From contig NC_084833.1 in the NCBI RefSeq assembly GCF_033115175.1, positions 53,344,716 through 53,408,715 of the forward strand: DNA of 64,000 nucleotides, written 5' to 3'. Below the pieces are notes generated by a model. It was not told where the DNA came from and did no database searches. It saw nothing but the letters and a program-made list of their open reading frames with translations. The translations under genes and the position numbers were made by a program. Below are positions 30,713-41,640 of this stretch, piece by piece. The stretch comes from Lepus europaeus. Its lineage: Eukaryota > Chordata > Mammalia > Lagomorpha > Leporidae. Numbering within the stretch: the stretch's first letter is position 1; every line of letters begins with the position of its first letter.

Positions 30713-31305
30713 GAATGTATTTCCTCTAATGTTTTCACACGTCAGTGGATTTTGGGAATATACTCTGCAATGTACACCCCCTGCCCTCCACTGGAAGTCC
30801 TCGTGCTGGAGGACCCACTGAGAGTGAATCTGCAGCCTGCCACAGAGAGCCACGGCTGTCGAAGCAGAACCTGAGCAAGGCCGAGCCTTGAGTGGGAGAA
30901 AATGTAGGGGCAGGAAAGAGCAGGGAGAGCCAAGGACGCTGGCAAGGGCCCAGCCGGAAGATTAGCTGTCCGCATAGCCCTGTGTCAGAGCTCTCCCTAC
31001 ACGAGCCAGCGGGCCTAGGGGTTCCAGAGACAGCACATTCCAGCAGATCAGATCCATTTGGCAAATATGTACTGTGCTAAGAGTACTGAAGGTAAGTAAG
31101 TGGTCACTTTTTTTAGGGAGTTTATTATAGAGATGACTCACAGCAACATATAATCTCAGTGGGAATGGCTGTTTTATATCTGCTAACGTGTAAATGCACT
31201 TACAACTTATGAATAAATAGTACAGCTGAAAGTGCTATCACATGCAGAAATCTTCAGAGAGAACGTTTCCTGGAGGAAGGAAGTGGTGCCTGGAGAAGTA
31301 TTCGA
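30713..31305. other. Intergenic unique DNA, moderately GC-rich part
   Basis: 30760-31060 is GC-richer than its surroundings with overlapping short frames on both strands. No exon or repeat is recognised. Confidence 0.4.
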
Positions 31306-31410
31306 AGCCCAGCCCTGGCTGTTGCAGGGATCTGGGCTGTGAACCAGTGGATGTGTTGAAAGATCTCTCTTTTTCTCTCTGCCTTTCAAATAAACAAAAA
31401 ATTTTAAAGA
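31306..31410 (+). repeat. C-SINE 3' fragment, plus
   Basis: CCCAGCCCTGGCTGTTGCAG to CTGCCTTTCAAATAAACAAA. The head is missing. Confidence 0.82.
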
Positions 31411-31494
31411 CACAAAATGAAATGAAATACTGCAACATCCAACTGATTCCTTCATTAAATGTTAAAATACAAAATAAGTTTTCCTTATATGTGT

Positions 31495-31826
31495 TGTGTC
31501 TGGCACTGTGGTGTAGTGGGTTGAACCTCCGCCTGCGGTGCCGGCAGGATACCCCTATGGATGCCAGTTCAAGTCCCGGCTGCTCCACTTCCAGTCCAGC
31601 TCCTTGTTTATGGCCTGGGAAAGCAGTGAAAGATGGTCCAGAGGCTTGGGCCCCTGTACCCACACTGAAGACCTGGAGGAGGCTCCTGGCTTCGGATCGA
31701 CCCAGCTCCAGCTGTTGCAGCCTGTCTAGGGGGAGAACCAGCAGATGGAAGACCTCTCTCTGTGTCTCTCCCTCTCTCTGTAACTCTGCCTCTCGAATTA
31801 ATAAGTAAATCTTTAAAAAGATAAAT
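31495..31826 (+). repeat. C-SINE, plus
   Basis: GTCTGGCACTGTGGTGTAGT head, GGCTTGGGCCCCTGTACCCA body, and a tail of CTGCCTCTCGAATTAATAAG. Confidence 0.9.
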
Positions 31827-31833
31827 ATTTTTT

Positions 31834-32177
31834 GGCCGGCGCCGTGGCTCAACAGGCTAATCCTCCGCCTTGCGGCGCCGGCACACCGGGTTCTAGTCCC
31901 GGTCGGGGCACCGATCCTGTCCCGGTTGCCCCTCTTCCAGGCCAGCTCTCTGCTGTGGCCAGGGAGTGCAGTGGAGGATGGCCCAAGTTCTTGGGCCCTG
32001 CACCCCATGGGAGACCAGGATAAGCACCTGGCTCCTGCCATCGGAACAGCGCGGTGCGCCGGCCGCAGCGCGCTACCGCGGCGGCCATTGGAGGGTGAAC
32101 CAACGGCAAAGGAAGACCTTTCTCTCTGTCTCTCTCTCTCTCACTGTCCACTCTGCCTGTCAAAAAAAAAAAAAAAA
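31834..32177 (+). repeat. Young GC-rich C-SINE, plus
   Basis: GGCCGGCGCCGTGGCTCAAC head, GGTTCTAGTCCCGGTCGGGG B-box region, and tail CTGCCTGTCAAAAAAAAAAA. CpG-rich and near consensus. It sits next to the tail of the previous copy. Confidence 0.94.
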
Positions 32178-32920
32178 TTTTTATGAAAGATGTATTCTTC
32201 ATGACATCAGATCTGTCTAGAGTCACCAGACAATAACACAGGAAATCCATGAAGACATTTGTTTTTGTTCACTGCTCTGTGTGCAGTTGTTAAAGAATTA
32301 ACATGTTAAGGAGTTATGTATGTGAAATGTTAGGTAACAGACTTTATATTTTCTCTTTGAATCCCAGAAGGAGCATTGTGGGGACGCTGTAGGTCATGTA
32401 GCCCAGATTCCACAGCTGGAAAACCAAGGCCCACAAAGGCCAAATGTTCAACTCAAGGCAATGCAGGAAATCAGGTCTAGAACAGGCGTTGAGGTCCTGT
32501 TTCCCAACTGCTAGCCCAGGGCTTTCTTCGTGATCCAGTGGCACCGCCCCAGCAGTACCAGGTGGCCACAACTCACCCTGTGCTATTCAGATCTCCTCAG
32601 GAGCCAGGAATGAATCCGACTCCAGAAGGCTGAAGGAAAGGATGACAGCCTGCAATTTCCCCGTCCAGCTGCTGTGTTCAGTTTGGCTTTGCTTGGAACC
32701 AATGGTTTCAGATGTCATGCATCCTTGTCTCAGAAATGACGAATAACAATGAAAGTAGTAGTATATGTAAAGGTGCAATTTAGGCTATGAAATACACATT
32801 CTCTATTTCCATTATTTTCCAAGCAAACCAACCAGGCTGAGTAATCCAATCTGTGTAGCTCGGTGTTCAACAGGAATAAGATTAAATACTTCAGAGTTCT
32901 TCATTGGTCTTTTTTTCCCC
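32178..32920. other. Intergenic DNA, nothing recognised
   Basis: Part of 32360-32500 (CACAGCTGGAAAACCAAGGC region) recalls a MIR core but is too weak to call on its own. Confidence 0.4.
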
Positions 32921-32921
32921 T

Positions 32922-32945
32922 AAGATTTATTTATTTGAAGGGGTG

Positions 32946-33004
<59 letters not shown>

Positions 33005-33262
33005 TGAATGAATCTTTCATTGGCTGGTTCACTCCTCAAATGGCTACAACAGCTAGGCTGAAGCCAGGAGCCAGGAACTCTATCCAGAACTCCATGTGGC
33101 TGGCTGGGGCCCAAATACTTGGATTCTCACCCTGCATTCCCAGGCACATTAGCAGGGACCTGGATCAGAAGTGCAGAGCAGTTGGGATTTAAATGGGCAC
33201 TCCACTATGGGATGTCAGCACTGCAGGGGGTGACTTAACTTGCTGGCCACCACACCAGGCTC
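32922..33262 (-). repeat. C-SINE with long (GA)n, minus
   Basis: AAGATTTATTTATTTGAAGG to ACTTGCTGGCCACCACACCA. The (GA)n tract at 32948-33000 is about 26 units, expanded from the normal five to ten. Confidence 0.88.
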
Positions 33263-33579
33263 TACATTGTTCTTAAGGACACAATTTAAATATCCATATA
33301 TTCATAAATATATTATGAACATGTAGTCACATTTTATATAAATTTATCTGAAGTGAATCTATTAACTTATTTTATATAGAATCACATTTTATAAATGTGT
33401 GTGTGTATATATATCTCCAACAAACCAGAATTTTAGATTTAGATTTTAGACACAAATCTGACCTTGCCATATTACCCTTTCATCCCTGAATAAATGTCAC
33501 TGTTCTGAAGAAAACATCTGTCACCCTTCTAACAGGAAACACCCTGAATCTTACTATGCTGCTCTACAACCCCTCCCTT

Positions 33580-33874
33580 TTTTTTAGAGACAGAGAGAGA
33601 GAATGAGAAAGAGAGGCAGACAGAGCACTCCCATCTGCTGGTCACTCTCCAAATGCCAACAATTGCAGAGGCTGGGCTGGGCTGGAGGCAGGAGCTGGTA
33701 GATCAATCCATGTGTCCCATATAGGTTGCAGGGACCCAATCACTTGAGTCATCACATGTTGCCTCTCAGAGTCTACATTAGGAGGAGCCAGAACTAGGAT
33801 TTGAACCCACAGACCCTGATGTGGGATGCCTGAGTCTCAGGTGGCATCTTAACTGCTAGGCTAAATGCCCACCT
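33580..33874 (-). repeat. Old C-SINE relative, minus
   Basis: TTTTAGAGACAGAGAGAGAG to TTAACTGCTAGGCTAAATGC, the older subfamily head ending. Confidence 0.8.
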
Positions 33875-33964
33875 TTGTTTCCCCTTCTTAATTTAAAATT
33901 TATATCTAATAATCTGCATTTTCAGGCCTTCGTTGTTTGGCAATTCTACCTCCTAAATATATCT

Positions 33965-34342
33965 CAAAACTGCCTACTTTCTAATTTTTTAAAAAAGATT
34001 TATTTATTTAGAGAATTACAGAGAGGCAGAAGCAGAAAGAGAAAGAGAGAGAGAGAGAGAGAGGTCTTCCATCCGGGGTTAACTCCCCAAATGGCCGCAG
34101 TGGCCGGGGCTGGGCTAATGTGAAGCCAGGATCCAGGAGCTTCCTCCAGGTCTCCCACGTGGGTGCAGGGGCACAAGGACTTGGGCCATCTTCTACTGCT
34201 GTCCCAGGCCATAGCAGAGAGCTGGATCAGAAGTGGAACAGCTTTGACTCGATTGGTGCCCACATGGAATGCCAGAACTGCAGGTGGCAGCTTTACCTGA
34301 TATGCCACAGCACCAGCCGGCCCCAAAACTGCCTACTTTCTA
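33965..34342 (-). repeat. C-SINE with perfect 19-bp TSD, minus
   Basis: AAAAGATTTATTTATTTAGA to GATATGCCACAGCACCAGCC. The flanking repeat CAAAACTGCCTACTTTCTA is exact at 33965-33983 and 34324-34342. Confidence 0.95.
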
Positions 34343-34720
34343 TCTTCCCTGCCACAATTGAGGCTGACCACTGTCATCCCTCATTAAGATGAATTATAAA
34401 TGTTTTCTTAAGTTGTTATCTAATGGTTGAAACGGTTTGCTAAGTATTCATGTGATATTGCTATTGTCAGCAAGCGATCTAGGACTTGCTCCCCCATTTC
34501 TCTATTCTAAGCCCAACTTGTTCTTTCATTTCTCTATTCTCTTCAAGGTAGGAAACTAATTCTATTATGAAGGAATCTGTAGGATGCACAATTTAATCTT
34601 TAGACCTTATAAAAGAGATGGCTAACATTTTTCTGCAATAGCATAGCCAAAATAAGAACTCAAATAATAATCTCATAGCTAGATTCACTTCGCCATCAGC
34701 GAAGTATACAGTAAGTAGAA
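34343..34720. other. Intergenic DNA, nothing recognised
   Basis: No repeat or exon recognised. It may include the very start of the following L1 fragment. Confidence 0.35.
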
Positions 34721-34724
34721 AAAA

Positions 34725-36204
34725 CCTCCCTTTCAGACCAAAGGGAAAGAAAGTTTTTAAGTGAGAATATAATTTTCCTCATGGGCATTGTCTACCTTAG
34801 AAAAACTACTACAGAACATGCCTGTGACTATAGACTTGTAGTTCAGGCCACCGAAGATTAGAGATGGGACTTGGGCACTCCCTTGACTTGCATCCTCTGG
34901 TCTGCTTTAACACAAACCAGGAGGAAAAGAAAGCTCGGCATCAGAAGCAATGGGTGGCAGGCCTATTAATGGCTGATCTGTACAGTGATCTGCCCTCAAG
35001 GAGACCCAACAGGCCAGTCCACTGCAGTGGCTTTCAATGTGGTAAGCCTGGGCTTCAGCAGAAGTCAGCTTGTGAAGAGCCCTGGCAGCTCTGCCAAGAC
35101 TTGGATCACTGGAAATGGACCTGCCCTGGAGTCGAAGGATGCCCAGGTCAGAGCCACAGATCTTATTGGCTCTAAGCTGAAAAGCCCTTCACTCAGCCCA
35201 ACTTCCAAAGTGACCACTGCAGCTGAGGGGATGGTCAAGTAGGGTCAGCAACATTGCAGGCAGAACTGTAAATTTCTTGTTAGAGATGCCCCCTGCCTTT
35301 ACCTGGCCAGCTCTCCTCCCAGGCCAGCCAAGTAATGAAAGTCAACAGAGTGCCTTCCCCTAGGAGGTTCACACCTCCCTTAGGATATACCCCATGTGAA
35401 GAGATAGATAGGTCTGGGCCTCTGAATTTACAAGGCCTAAAGCCCACCAGATTATTATCAAGCCCCTTCTATCAGGTTCTATTTGCCTCTCAATCAGAAA
35501 ACTTAATTGTAGCTTAGACAGCACCTTTCTTAGCTCCTCTAATAATGACTCTGTCCTTTGTTCTAGGCCCTGTCTAGTGCACTTGAGCCTCATTCCTTTG
35601 TAATCATAACCTCTACTCTACCACCAATGGCTCTACTCCCATCCTGTGTATACTGATGGTCCTCTTCCCCACTTAATGCTGTATAATTGTTCAAACCTGG
35701 TCAATGCCACTCTTAGGATCATTGGTTACTATCCTCACTCTGTCTTTTATGACCTTGTCTAAATATGATCAGAGTCGGCAAACTTGGAAGGCTTCCATAG
35801 CCTTGGCAACTCATGACGACAGCCTAGGGTGGTTACTGGCGCCATAAACTAGAGTGTCAATTTGTTGGGTCAACAACAGGAGCCACTGTGCACTTGCTCC
35901 TCATGTGGGATCTCTGTCCTTAATGTGCTGTACATTGTGATTTGATGCTATAACTAGTACTCAAACAGTATGTTTCACTTTGTGTTTCTATGTGGGTGCA
36001 AACTGTTGAAATCTTTATACTAAATTGATCTTCTGTATATAAAGAGAATTGAAAATGAATCTTGATGCAAATGGAAGGGGAGAGGGAGCGGGAGAGGGGA
36101 GGGTTGCGGGTGGGAGGGAAGTTATGGGGGGGGGAAGCCATTGTAATCCATAAGCTGTACACTGGAAATTTATATTCATTAAATAAAAGTTTAAAAAAAA
36201 AAAA
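34725..36204 (+). repeat. Rabbit-type L1 3' end, 5'-truncated, sense
   Basis: The last ~350 bases match my memory of the rabbit L1 3' UTR: GGAGCCACTGTGCACTTGCT, GATTTGATGCTATAACTAGT, GTTTCTATGTGGGTGCAAAC, TATATAAAGAGAATTGAAAA, a G-rich AGGGGAGAGGGAGCGGGAGA stretch, TCCATAAGCTGTACACTGGA and ATTAAATAAAAGTTTAAAAA. The ~1.1 kb before it (GGGACTTGGGCACTCCCTTG onward) is contiguous and probably the rest of the L1 3' region, but I am less sure of that. No ORF1/ORF2 reading frame is visible. I could not identify a clean TSD. Confidence 0.75.
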
Positions 36205-36239
36205 GGTAATAAAATAGCTTCTTACCTCTACTCCCTTCC

Positions 36240-36800
36240 TCCAATAACTTTCCCATAGAGTAGTTAGAATCATCTTGTTTCAAAGAGAATCATGTAACTT
36301 TTTGGCTTAAAAATTTTTCAAGAGTTTCCAGAGCTCATAATGTAAAGGCCACAGTCTTCAATGTGCTTAACAAATCTCGTGATCTGGCCCCTGCCTACTT
36401 GCCAACTTCCTCTTGGCTACACTCTCCCTTGACATCTGTATTTCAGCTGTCCTCTTTCAATATCTGAGAAGAGTCAGCTTTCCCCTTCCCCAGGACTTTT
36501 GCACATGTTGTGTCAGCGTCCTGGACTGCTCTCTCTACTACAGCCCTTTCCAGCAGCCCACACACCTCCTTGGCCCACTTATTTTCTACTTAGTCTCAGA
36601 GTTCAGCTCAATCAGCACTTCTTCAAGGAAACCTGTCTCCCTCTTTAGATGAAGTCAGATGCCTTGTCACATCCTCTTAGCCATTGATTCTCCTCCGTTT
36701 TTGCACTTAATATAGCAGTAATTAAATATTTATGGTATTCGTTGTTCAATGTTTGTCTTCCCGAATAGCATGTAGGTGAAACACCTCATTCCTCACTGTC
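36240..36800 (+). repeat. L2-like LINE 3' region, sense
   Basis: AATCTCGTGATCTGGCCCCT, CTTCCCCAGGACTTTTGCAC, TCAGCACTTCTTCAAGGAAA and AGCATGTAGGTGAAACACC follow L2 order. Confidence 0.68.
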
Positions 36801-38218
36801 ACAGCATTGGCAGGAACAAATTATCTATTTGAATAAAAAATTAATTTTTAAAACAAAGGTTACAAAAGGGAAAATCTAATTATGAAAGTAATTCAACATA
36901 ATATAAACATATGCTGAGAAACAAAACCAGACATTGCTCTAAAATAAATATCTCTCTTTGTCTTATTCTGTATCTCTCAAAAAAAAAAAAAAAAAATAGA
37001 GGGGAGGGAGAAGGTGCAACTGCCATGAGAGAAATGTTGCTAAAACAGGAAGGAAGCAGGGGATGTTTAGGTCAGCTGACCGCGGCAATTGAGGCACCTG
37101 GCTGCCAGCTGAAGTGAAGCAGCCTCATCCAGCCAGGGACACTGGGGATCGTCTGCTCTGGGGAGTCCTCTGTGCCACCCACCAGGGAGAGAGGAGGAAG
37201 AGACTACAGACTTGCTGGAGGCAAGAGAGGCAGGGAGGAACCCTAGGCGCCTGGAGCTGGGCCAGGTGGAAAGTCTGAGGCTAAGTTCCTGCACAGGGAC
37301 TGTGTGTGTCTTAAGCTGCTGAATCTCAACCAAAGGTTTAGATTCTTCCCCACAGCAGCGTTCGACTGTGGAGGACGTGTCCACAGGCTTGTGGAGTCTC
37401 TGGTGGTTGTCAGTGCCAGGGACAGAGCAAGAGGAAAGTATGAACGCTCTTTAGGATCTCCTAGTATGTCTCCAAGAAGACTAGAGAAAGAGAACATGTA
37501 GGTACAAGCTTCTCCTATGCTCTTGGCTTCCTGATACCTATAGTATTATTCTTAGTGTGGTGGATGAATCATTGATTTATGGTATGTTGTAAGCTATCAC
37601 TATATATTTACTGATTGCCTACAAGATATTAGGGCTTACACAGTACAAAAATATATTAAATAATTATTTATTAAGAATTTACATTAAAGGAAGATTCCAA
37701 CTGCCTATCTTTATAGTGCTTGAAGTCACTCTTTTCAAACCTGTAACAGAGTTAGGGTCTACTGGTTGAGTAGATTTATAAATCAACTTTTGGTGAATAG
37801 GAATATTCACCCTGATTATGCTAACGTCTCATTACTACATAAAATAAAAAGAGTGATGACAGCAAAGATTCTTGACCAAAGAGAGGTATTCACAGGAATG
37901 TTCTATAGGGCTGGCAAACTTGCTTGCAAATTAAAAGTTAATTAAAGGATGTCTGTATCAGCTGACTCATCTAATGGGTTTCTGTGAGTGCCAGCAGCAG
38001 TTATCTTCCAGGAATTTGGAGCTACAAGGATCTGAGAGAACTTTCTAGTGGTTTACAGCAGGAAGATAAAAGGACACTAAAAGAGGACTAGTTTCTGGAG
38101 AAACCATGAGATGCCTTTGGGAATTTGTAAAATATCTGAGAGAATCTTGGTGGGCTGCATTTTGGAGAGGAGCAGCAAGAGAGGGAGGGATAGATCAAGA
38201 TATGTATTGCTTGGACCA
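36801..38218. other. Intergenic DNA, nothing recognised
   Basis: Contains an A run at 36980-36997 preceded by C-SINE-tail-like CTTATTCTGTATCTCTC, and a GC-richer stretch 37000-37500 with overlapping short frames on both strands. No exon or repeat is recognised with confidence. Confidence 0.4.
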
Positions 38219-38317
38219 TGTCAGGTTTAATTAATTAATTAATGTCTGGTTTAATTAATTAAATAATTAATTAATGTCTGGTTTAATTAATAGCTCCTAT
38301 TAATTAAACCAGACATT
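38219..38317. repeat. TTAATTAA-rich direct repeats with perfect 20-bp palindrome
   Basis: TGTC(A/T)GGTTTAATTAAT starts at 38219, 38243 and 38275. The third copy (38273-38292, AATGTCTGGTTTAATTAATA) is perfectly inverted at 38298-38317 across only GCTCC, so the strand can fold into a 20-bp stem, extended by one G-C pair, with a CTC loop. Confidence 0.95.
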
Positions 38318-38351
38318 GCATATTATTGCTACCTGCTTCACACTGCATTCT

Positions 38352-38681
38352 TTTTTAAAAAGATTTATTTTTATTTATTTGCAATACAGAGTTACAGAGA
38401 GAGGTGGAGACAGAGAGAGAGGTCTTCCATCCACTGGTTCACTCCCCAAATAGCCACAAAGGCTGGAGATGCGCAGATCTGAAGCCAGGAGCCAGGACTT
38501 CTTCCGGGTCTCCCACAAGGGTGCAAGAGCCCAAGGACTTGGGCCATCCTCTACTACTTTCCCAGGCCATAGCAAAGAGCTGGCTCAGAAGAGGAGCAGC
38601 TGGGACTAGACCCGGCACCCAATATGGGATGCCAGAGCTTCAGGCCATGGCTTTAACCCACTGCGCCACAGTGCCGGCACC
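38352..38681 (-). repeat. C-SINE, minus
   Basis: AAAGATTTATTTTTATTTAT to CCACTGCGCCACAGTGCCGG. Flanks CACTGCATTCTT and CATTGTGTTCTT may be a decayed TSD. Confidence 0.92.
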
Positions 38682-38719
38682 CACATTGTGTTCTTATAAC
38701 TAACTGCAGGTGAGAGTTT

Positions 38720-38860
38720 TGGGTTTCACTATTTTACAGAGGATGATACTGAGGCTCGAGTCACAGTCAGTAAGGGGCAGAGCCAAGAGCCAAATCAAGA
38801 ACTGACCAAGTCCTCAGCCTGTGTTCCACATTCCCATGCTGCTCCACCTTTCTGCATTAC
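38720..38860 (+). repeat. MIR-like fragment, sense
   Basis: CACTATTTTACAGAGGATGA, CTGAGGCTCGAGTCACAGTC and GGCAGAGCCAAGAGCCAAAT are MIR-type phrases. Confidence 0.62.
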
Positions 38861-39004
38861 TGAGGAATCAGAGCTAAGATTGTTTTCCCAAGTGAAATTA
38901 CTCAAATTTCCTACTGAGTTATATGTATGCTTATATCATTACTTGTATATTTATATCCTCTATGAATGTGTAGGCTTCCAAAGTGAAGAGAACTAATTCC
39001 TCCT

Positions 39005-39150
39005 CTTGTCCCGACTGCTAACAAAGTACCAAAGGCTGTATGCATGATAACTCAATGCTCACAAAACTTCATCCTCTAGACATCACTGTTATCTTCATTC
39101 TACAGTGAAGAAATGGAGCCACAGAGAGATCTAATAATTCATCTGAGGCC
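39005..39150 (+). repeat. MIR-like fragment, sense
   Basis: GATAACTCAATGCTCACAAA, TCACTGTTATCTTCATTCTA and CAGTGAAGAAATGGAGCCAC follow the MIR core. Confidence 0.65.
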
Positions 39151-40159
39151 TCGTGGAGGCTTTTGACGCTTGTCATTGCCTGGGTCCTTTCTTTCCAGGC
39201 ACGTGGGAAGACCCCTTTCTGACTCTTTGCAGTGAAGTGGCCTTGTAGACTAGTAATGGTCAGTAAGCCATGAGTAGTGTTGCTGTGTGTCACTGCTGTG
39301 TCGTGGGTGACTTCTCTGCTGGAGCATGTAATTGCTGTGTAAGACTCTCCAGGCTCAAAAGAGTGCATCTACAGCTACAAGATGCTAGCTAGCATCATTA
39401 TCCCCTTGGCTCTCTGAGTGATCATGGGGTGTACCACTCCCTTTCCTCCACCATGGAAATGTTGAATTTTGGGTGTAATGTGTTACCATAGCAAACCTAA
39501 CTCATCTTGACCAACACACAGGATCAGAACTGTAATGAGTGATGGAGTAGAGATTTAAACCAGGCGATCTGGATCTCAAGCCTGTGCCTTAAACCAGTTA
39601 CCCTGTACTTGATTAGTGAATGTCGATTGACTAACTGAATGAATAAATGGTAAGAGGACTTTGTTACCCAGTTAGACTTGTGATCAGAATCCAGTGTTGG
39701 TGCAGAGCGAATGCTTTCCTTTTTCCAGAAATACCATCTCATTTTCGTCTTGAAGCACTAGACAATATTGATATTTATAGTGAAATGAATATATCTAATT
39801 ACCATGTTCATCTTGCACGACAGCTTTTTAAAAGGTATTTGGCTAAATTAGAGCCTTCAGAGCTCATCAAAATTGAAGCATTTGGCTGGCTTGAGTTAGT
39901 CATTTTTGACTCTTTGTATTTAAAATGACAGTACTATCAATCAAATGAAATCTTAGTCAAAATTAAAATCTTTTCTAATAAAAGGCACAATTTGATAATA
40001 GCAGTGTTCTCCATAGAAGTTACCCATAGGTGCTTTTGGATTTGTTTAAAAAATTGTAAACAGTAGAAAAAGAACATCTCACAATGTTCAGAAAATAAAA
40101 ATGTAGGAACAGTGATTCATATTTCAATCACATTTTACAATTACTTTATATTATTATTA
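39151..40159. other. Intergenic unique DNA
   Basis: No repeat recognised. The AT-rich block 39720-40060 lacks repeat character, but nothing in it indicates a gene. Confidence 0.4.
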
Positions 40160-40459
40160 AATTTTTAAAGATTTATTTAATTTATTTAAAAGGCAGAGTG
40201 ACAGGGAGGGAGAGAGAGAGAGAGTAAGATCTTCCATCTTTTGGTTCACTTCCCAAATGCCTGCAACTGCCAAGGCTGAGCCAGACTGAAGCCAGAAGCC
40301 AGAGTCCTTCTGGGTCTCCCACATGAATCATCTTTTGCTGTCCTCCTAGGCACATTAGCAGGAAGCTGAATTGGAAGCAGAACATCTGGGACTTGAACAG
40401 GGAACTACAATATGGCATTGCAAGAGGCAGCTTAACCTGCTGTGCCACAGTGCCAGCCC
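40160..40459 (-). repeat. C-SINE, minus
   Basis: AAAGATTTATTTAATTTATT to CTGCTGTGCCACAGTGCCAG, with an internal deletion in the GGGGCCCAAG block. Confidence 0.9.
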
Positions 40460-40727
40460 ATATTATAATGTTTATATCATTACGATAGGGGTATATCTTT
40501 TTAATTTTAATTTGCTACATAATATTATACGACACATATTTTTCAAATTTTTCTAAAGCAAAAATCCATAATTATGTAGTCAAAGCACCATGATTTTTCT
40601 GCCTTCTATTCGTGTGCATTTTTGTAGATGCCCTACCTTTTTAGTTCTTGTTAAAAACAAGGTAAAATGAATAGATTTACTATTATAGTTTGTTAAACAA
40701 AATCTGTGACTTTAGTGGATGACATTG

Positions 40728-41084
40728 AGGAGGATTTTTAAAAATATTTTTTATTTATATGAAAGTCAGAGTTACATAGAGAGAGAAGGAGAGGCAGAAA
40801 AAGAGAGAGAGAGCCTTCCATCTGCTGGTTCACTCCCTAGTTGGTCGCAATGGCTGGAGCTGTGCCGATCCGAAGCCAGGAGCCAGGAGCTTCTTCCGTG
40901 TCTCCCACATGGGTGCAGGGGCCCAAGGACTTGAGCCATCTTCTACTGCTTTCCCAGGCCATGGCATAGAGCTGGATCGGAAGTGGAGCAGCCGGGACTC
41001 GAACCAGCACCCATATGGGATGCTGGCACTGCAGGCGATGGCTTTACCTGCTACACTACAGCGCCAGCCCTGAGGAGGAGATTT
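40728..41084 (-). repeat. C-SINE with imperfect TSD, minus
   Basis: AAAAATATTTTTTATTTATA to GCTACACTACAGCGCCAGCC. TTGAGGAGGATTT before and CTGAGGAGGAGATTT after are the likely TSD. Confidence 0.9.
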
Positions 41085-41289
41085 ACTTACTATTACTTAT
41101 TGATTATTTTGCAGTTAGTAGGACAGGTAAAAATACCTAATTAGATCCTGCTGACTTTAGCATCCAGAAGCCATGGAAGGAAATAGAGAGACGCTGTTCC
41201 TGTACACTGTGATTGTACACTGTGTTGCCATGTCCCGAGGGTGACATGAATATATGACATAGGTGAAAGTGTGTATTCATTTTTCTGTA

Positions 41290-41640
41290 CAAATTGAATT
41301 GTTTTGCCATAACAAAATATCGTAGACCAAGTGGCTTAAACAGTAGAAATTTATTTTCTCATAATTCTGGAGACTGAAAGTGTGAGGTCAGGTTGCCAGG
41401 ATGGCTGGATTCTGATGAAGATTCTCTTTCTGGCTTGCAGATGGCTTCCTCTAGCTGTGTGTACACATGGTGGAAAGAGAGGGAGACCACAGTGCTTTAA
41501 GGTTAGGGCCCCACCCACATTTAGCTGATTTCCACCTTTAAGGTCCTATCTCTAGATATAATCACACTGGGGGTTAAGGCTTTACTAGGTGAGTTTTGCT
41601 GGGGCAAATTCAGTCCATACACAGTCCACAGAGTCCAATG
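41290..41640 (-). repeat. MaLR-type LTR, antisense
   Basis: TTTTGCCATAACAAAATATC, GTGGCTTAAACAGTAGAAAT, TTATTTTCTCATAATTCTGG, GGGCCCCACCCACATTTAGC and CAAATTCAGTCCATACACAG are the reverse complement of the LTR type at 378-729. It is a solo remnant. Confidence 0.7.
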
